Shown here piece by piece: positions 63,655-64,000 of a stretch of DNA of 64,000 bases; within the stretch, counting starts at the first letter, position 1; each line of letters opens with the position of its first letter. The notes below the pieces were generated by a model. That model searched no databases, was not told the origin of the DNA, and was given only the letters and a program-made list of their open reading frames with translations. Both the position numbers and the translations under genes were made by a program. The DNA is taken from positions 26,369 through 90,368 of the forward strand of contig CAUDXH010000006.1 in assembly GCA_958453305.1 (NCBI GenBank), read 5' to 3'. Source of the stretch: an uncultured Bacteroides sp. Lineage in GTDB: Bacteria > Bacteroidota > Bacteroidia > Bacteroidales > Bacteroidaceae.

Positions 63655-63860
63655 TTTTCCACCACAGTCTGTTTGTCAATGAAGTCCTTACTTTCTCCTA
63701 TGCTCAAACGGAGTTTATTGCTCGCCGGAAGTTGCCAAAGAAAAGAAACAACCACTTCTTCAAGACGCTCTCCGGAAAACAACACATACAGTTCCTTATG
63801 CCTCCGTTGGGATAAAATAAACAAGAAAGGCACGGATTTTTCTTCATCAGACAAAGAAAA
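63630..63860 (-). pseudogene. Possible gene remnant on the minus strand
   Basis: An open frame on the minus strand encodes a protein-like stretch (SLSDEEKSVPFLFILSQRR, KELYVLFSGERLEEVVVSFL, LRLSIGESKDFI). It has no good start codon: its only ATG lies far upstream, inside the tRNA promoter region. The stop falls in the trpS terminator stem. It may be the tail of a decayed gene, a very short gene with a TTG or GTG start, or chance. I recognise no family. Confidence 0.3.
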
Positions 63861-63892
63861 TACACTTTTTTTAAAGAAAAACTTCACAAATA

Positions 63893-63923
63893 TTTGCAGG
63901 TTTAAAATAAATACGTACCTTTG
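63893..63923 (+). promoter_or_regulatory. tRNA-Val promoter
   Basis: TTTG at 63893-63896, a 19-bp spacer, then TACCTTTG at 63916-63923, 26 bp before the tRNA. A near-perfect consensus promoter. Confidence 0.85.
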
Positions 63924-63948
63924 CAACCGCAAATGAGAACAAGACCTC

Positions 63949-64000
63949 GGGCGTTTAGCTCAGCTGGTTCAGAGCATCTGCCTTACAAGCAGAGGGTCGG
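63949..64000 (+). tRNA. tRNA-Val (anticodon TAC), cut by the window end
   Basis: Acceptor 5' strand GGGCGTT, D-arm GCTC-AGCTGGTTCA-GAGC, anticodon arm TCTGC-CTTACAA-GCAGA with anticodon TAC. The variable loop and T-arm start (GGGTCGG) run off the end. It may be the first of a tRNA cluster. Confidence 0.93.

Overview
The window is chromosomal DNA from a gut Bacteroidales bacterium of the Bacteroides/Phocaeicola type. The evidence is the recurring TAnnTTTG -7 promoter box, often with a TTG about 19 bp upstream, the near absence of Shine-Dalgarno sites, and the gene families: TonB-dependent receptors, fimbrillin-type lipoproteins, OstA-like protein, a characteristic 333-aa malate dehydrogenase, and CAZymes of families GH97, GH43 and GH127. 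No insertion sequence, prophage, CRISPR array or conjugative element was seen. This is core and niche chromosome rather than a mobile island.

Layout. 1-2670: C-terminal part of an outer-membrane beta-barrel protein cut by the window edge. 2970-4445: guaB. 4632-12131: an envelope-biogenesis operon of three parvulin-type prolyl isomerases (the last SurA), an OstA-like protein and a small membrane protein, ending in mutL. 12231-21525 (minus): a surface nuclease locus with two fimbrillin-like lipoproteins (one fused to a NUC endonuclease), a TonB-dependent receptor, a DUF5689 lipoprotein and a secreted EEP-family nuclease. 21870-24879 (minus): a CBS-domain CNNM/CorC-type membrane protein and a DASS carboxylate transporter. 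25209-27907: aroA, a small membrane protein and an orphan ABC-3 metal permease. 28048-31176 (minus): mdh and a pair of lipoproteins, one with a TonB C-terminal domain. 31890-36691: cca, then a cobalamin riboswitch controlling nrdDG. 36881-37199: an apparently free-standing noncoding RNA with a full promoter and terminator. 37321-45915: mixed single genes (lipoprotein, superoxide dismutase, outer-membrane protein, DUF3332, MFS, a secreted HExxH protein, aminopeptidase P with an EamA transporter). 46165-56224: a four-gene glycan/protein degradation cluster (GH97 fused to a metallopeptidase, GH43, GH127, S9 prolyl peptidase). 56318-64000: yaaA, a thioredoxin-like protein, carB, an NlpE-like lipoprotein, trpS and the start of tRNA-Val.

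Two gene groups look like working systems. The 46165-56224 cluster has activities that match plant hydroxyproline-rich glycoproteins (extensins): beta-L-arabinofuranosidase, alpha-L-arabinofuranosidase-type GH43, a retaining GH97 of the alpha-galactosidase type, and two peptidase activities, with no SusC/SusD pair. The 12231-21525 locus combines two exported nucleases of unrelated fold with a TonB receptor and an OB-fold (DUF5689) lipoprotein, which suggests extracellular nucleic-acid scavenging.

The most unusual DNA-level signal is a family of intergenic repeats with a strict 8-bp period. One array has 21 perfect units directly before the ABC permease start codon, another has 20 units in the mdh leader, and shorter arrays precede yaaA and other genes. 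In the clearest cases the mRNA-sense unit is AARAACTY. A related 8-bp vocabulary built on GACAAGGT/GACGAGTT forms inverted repeats in several other gaps.
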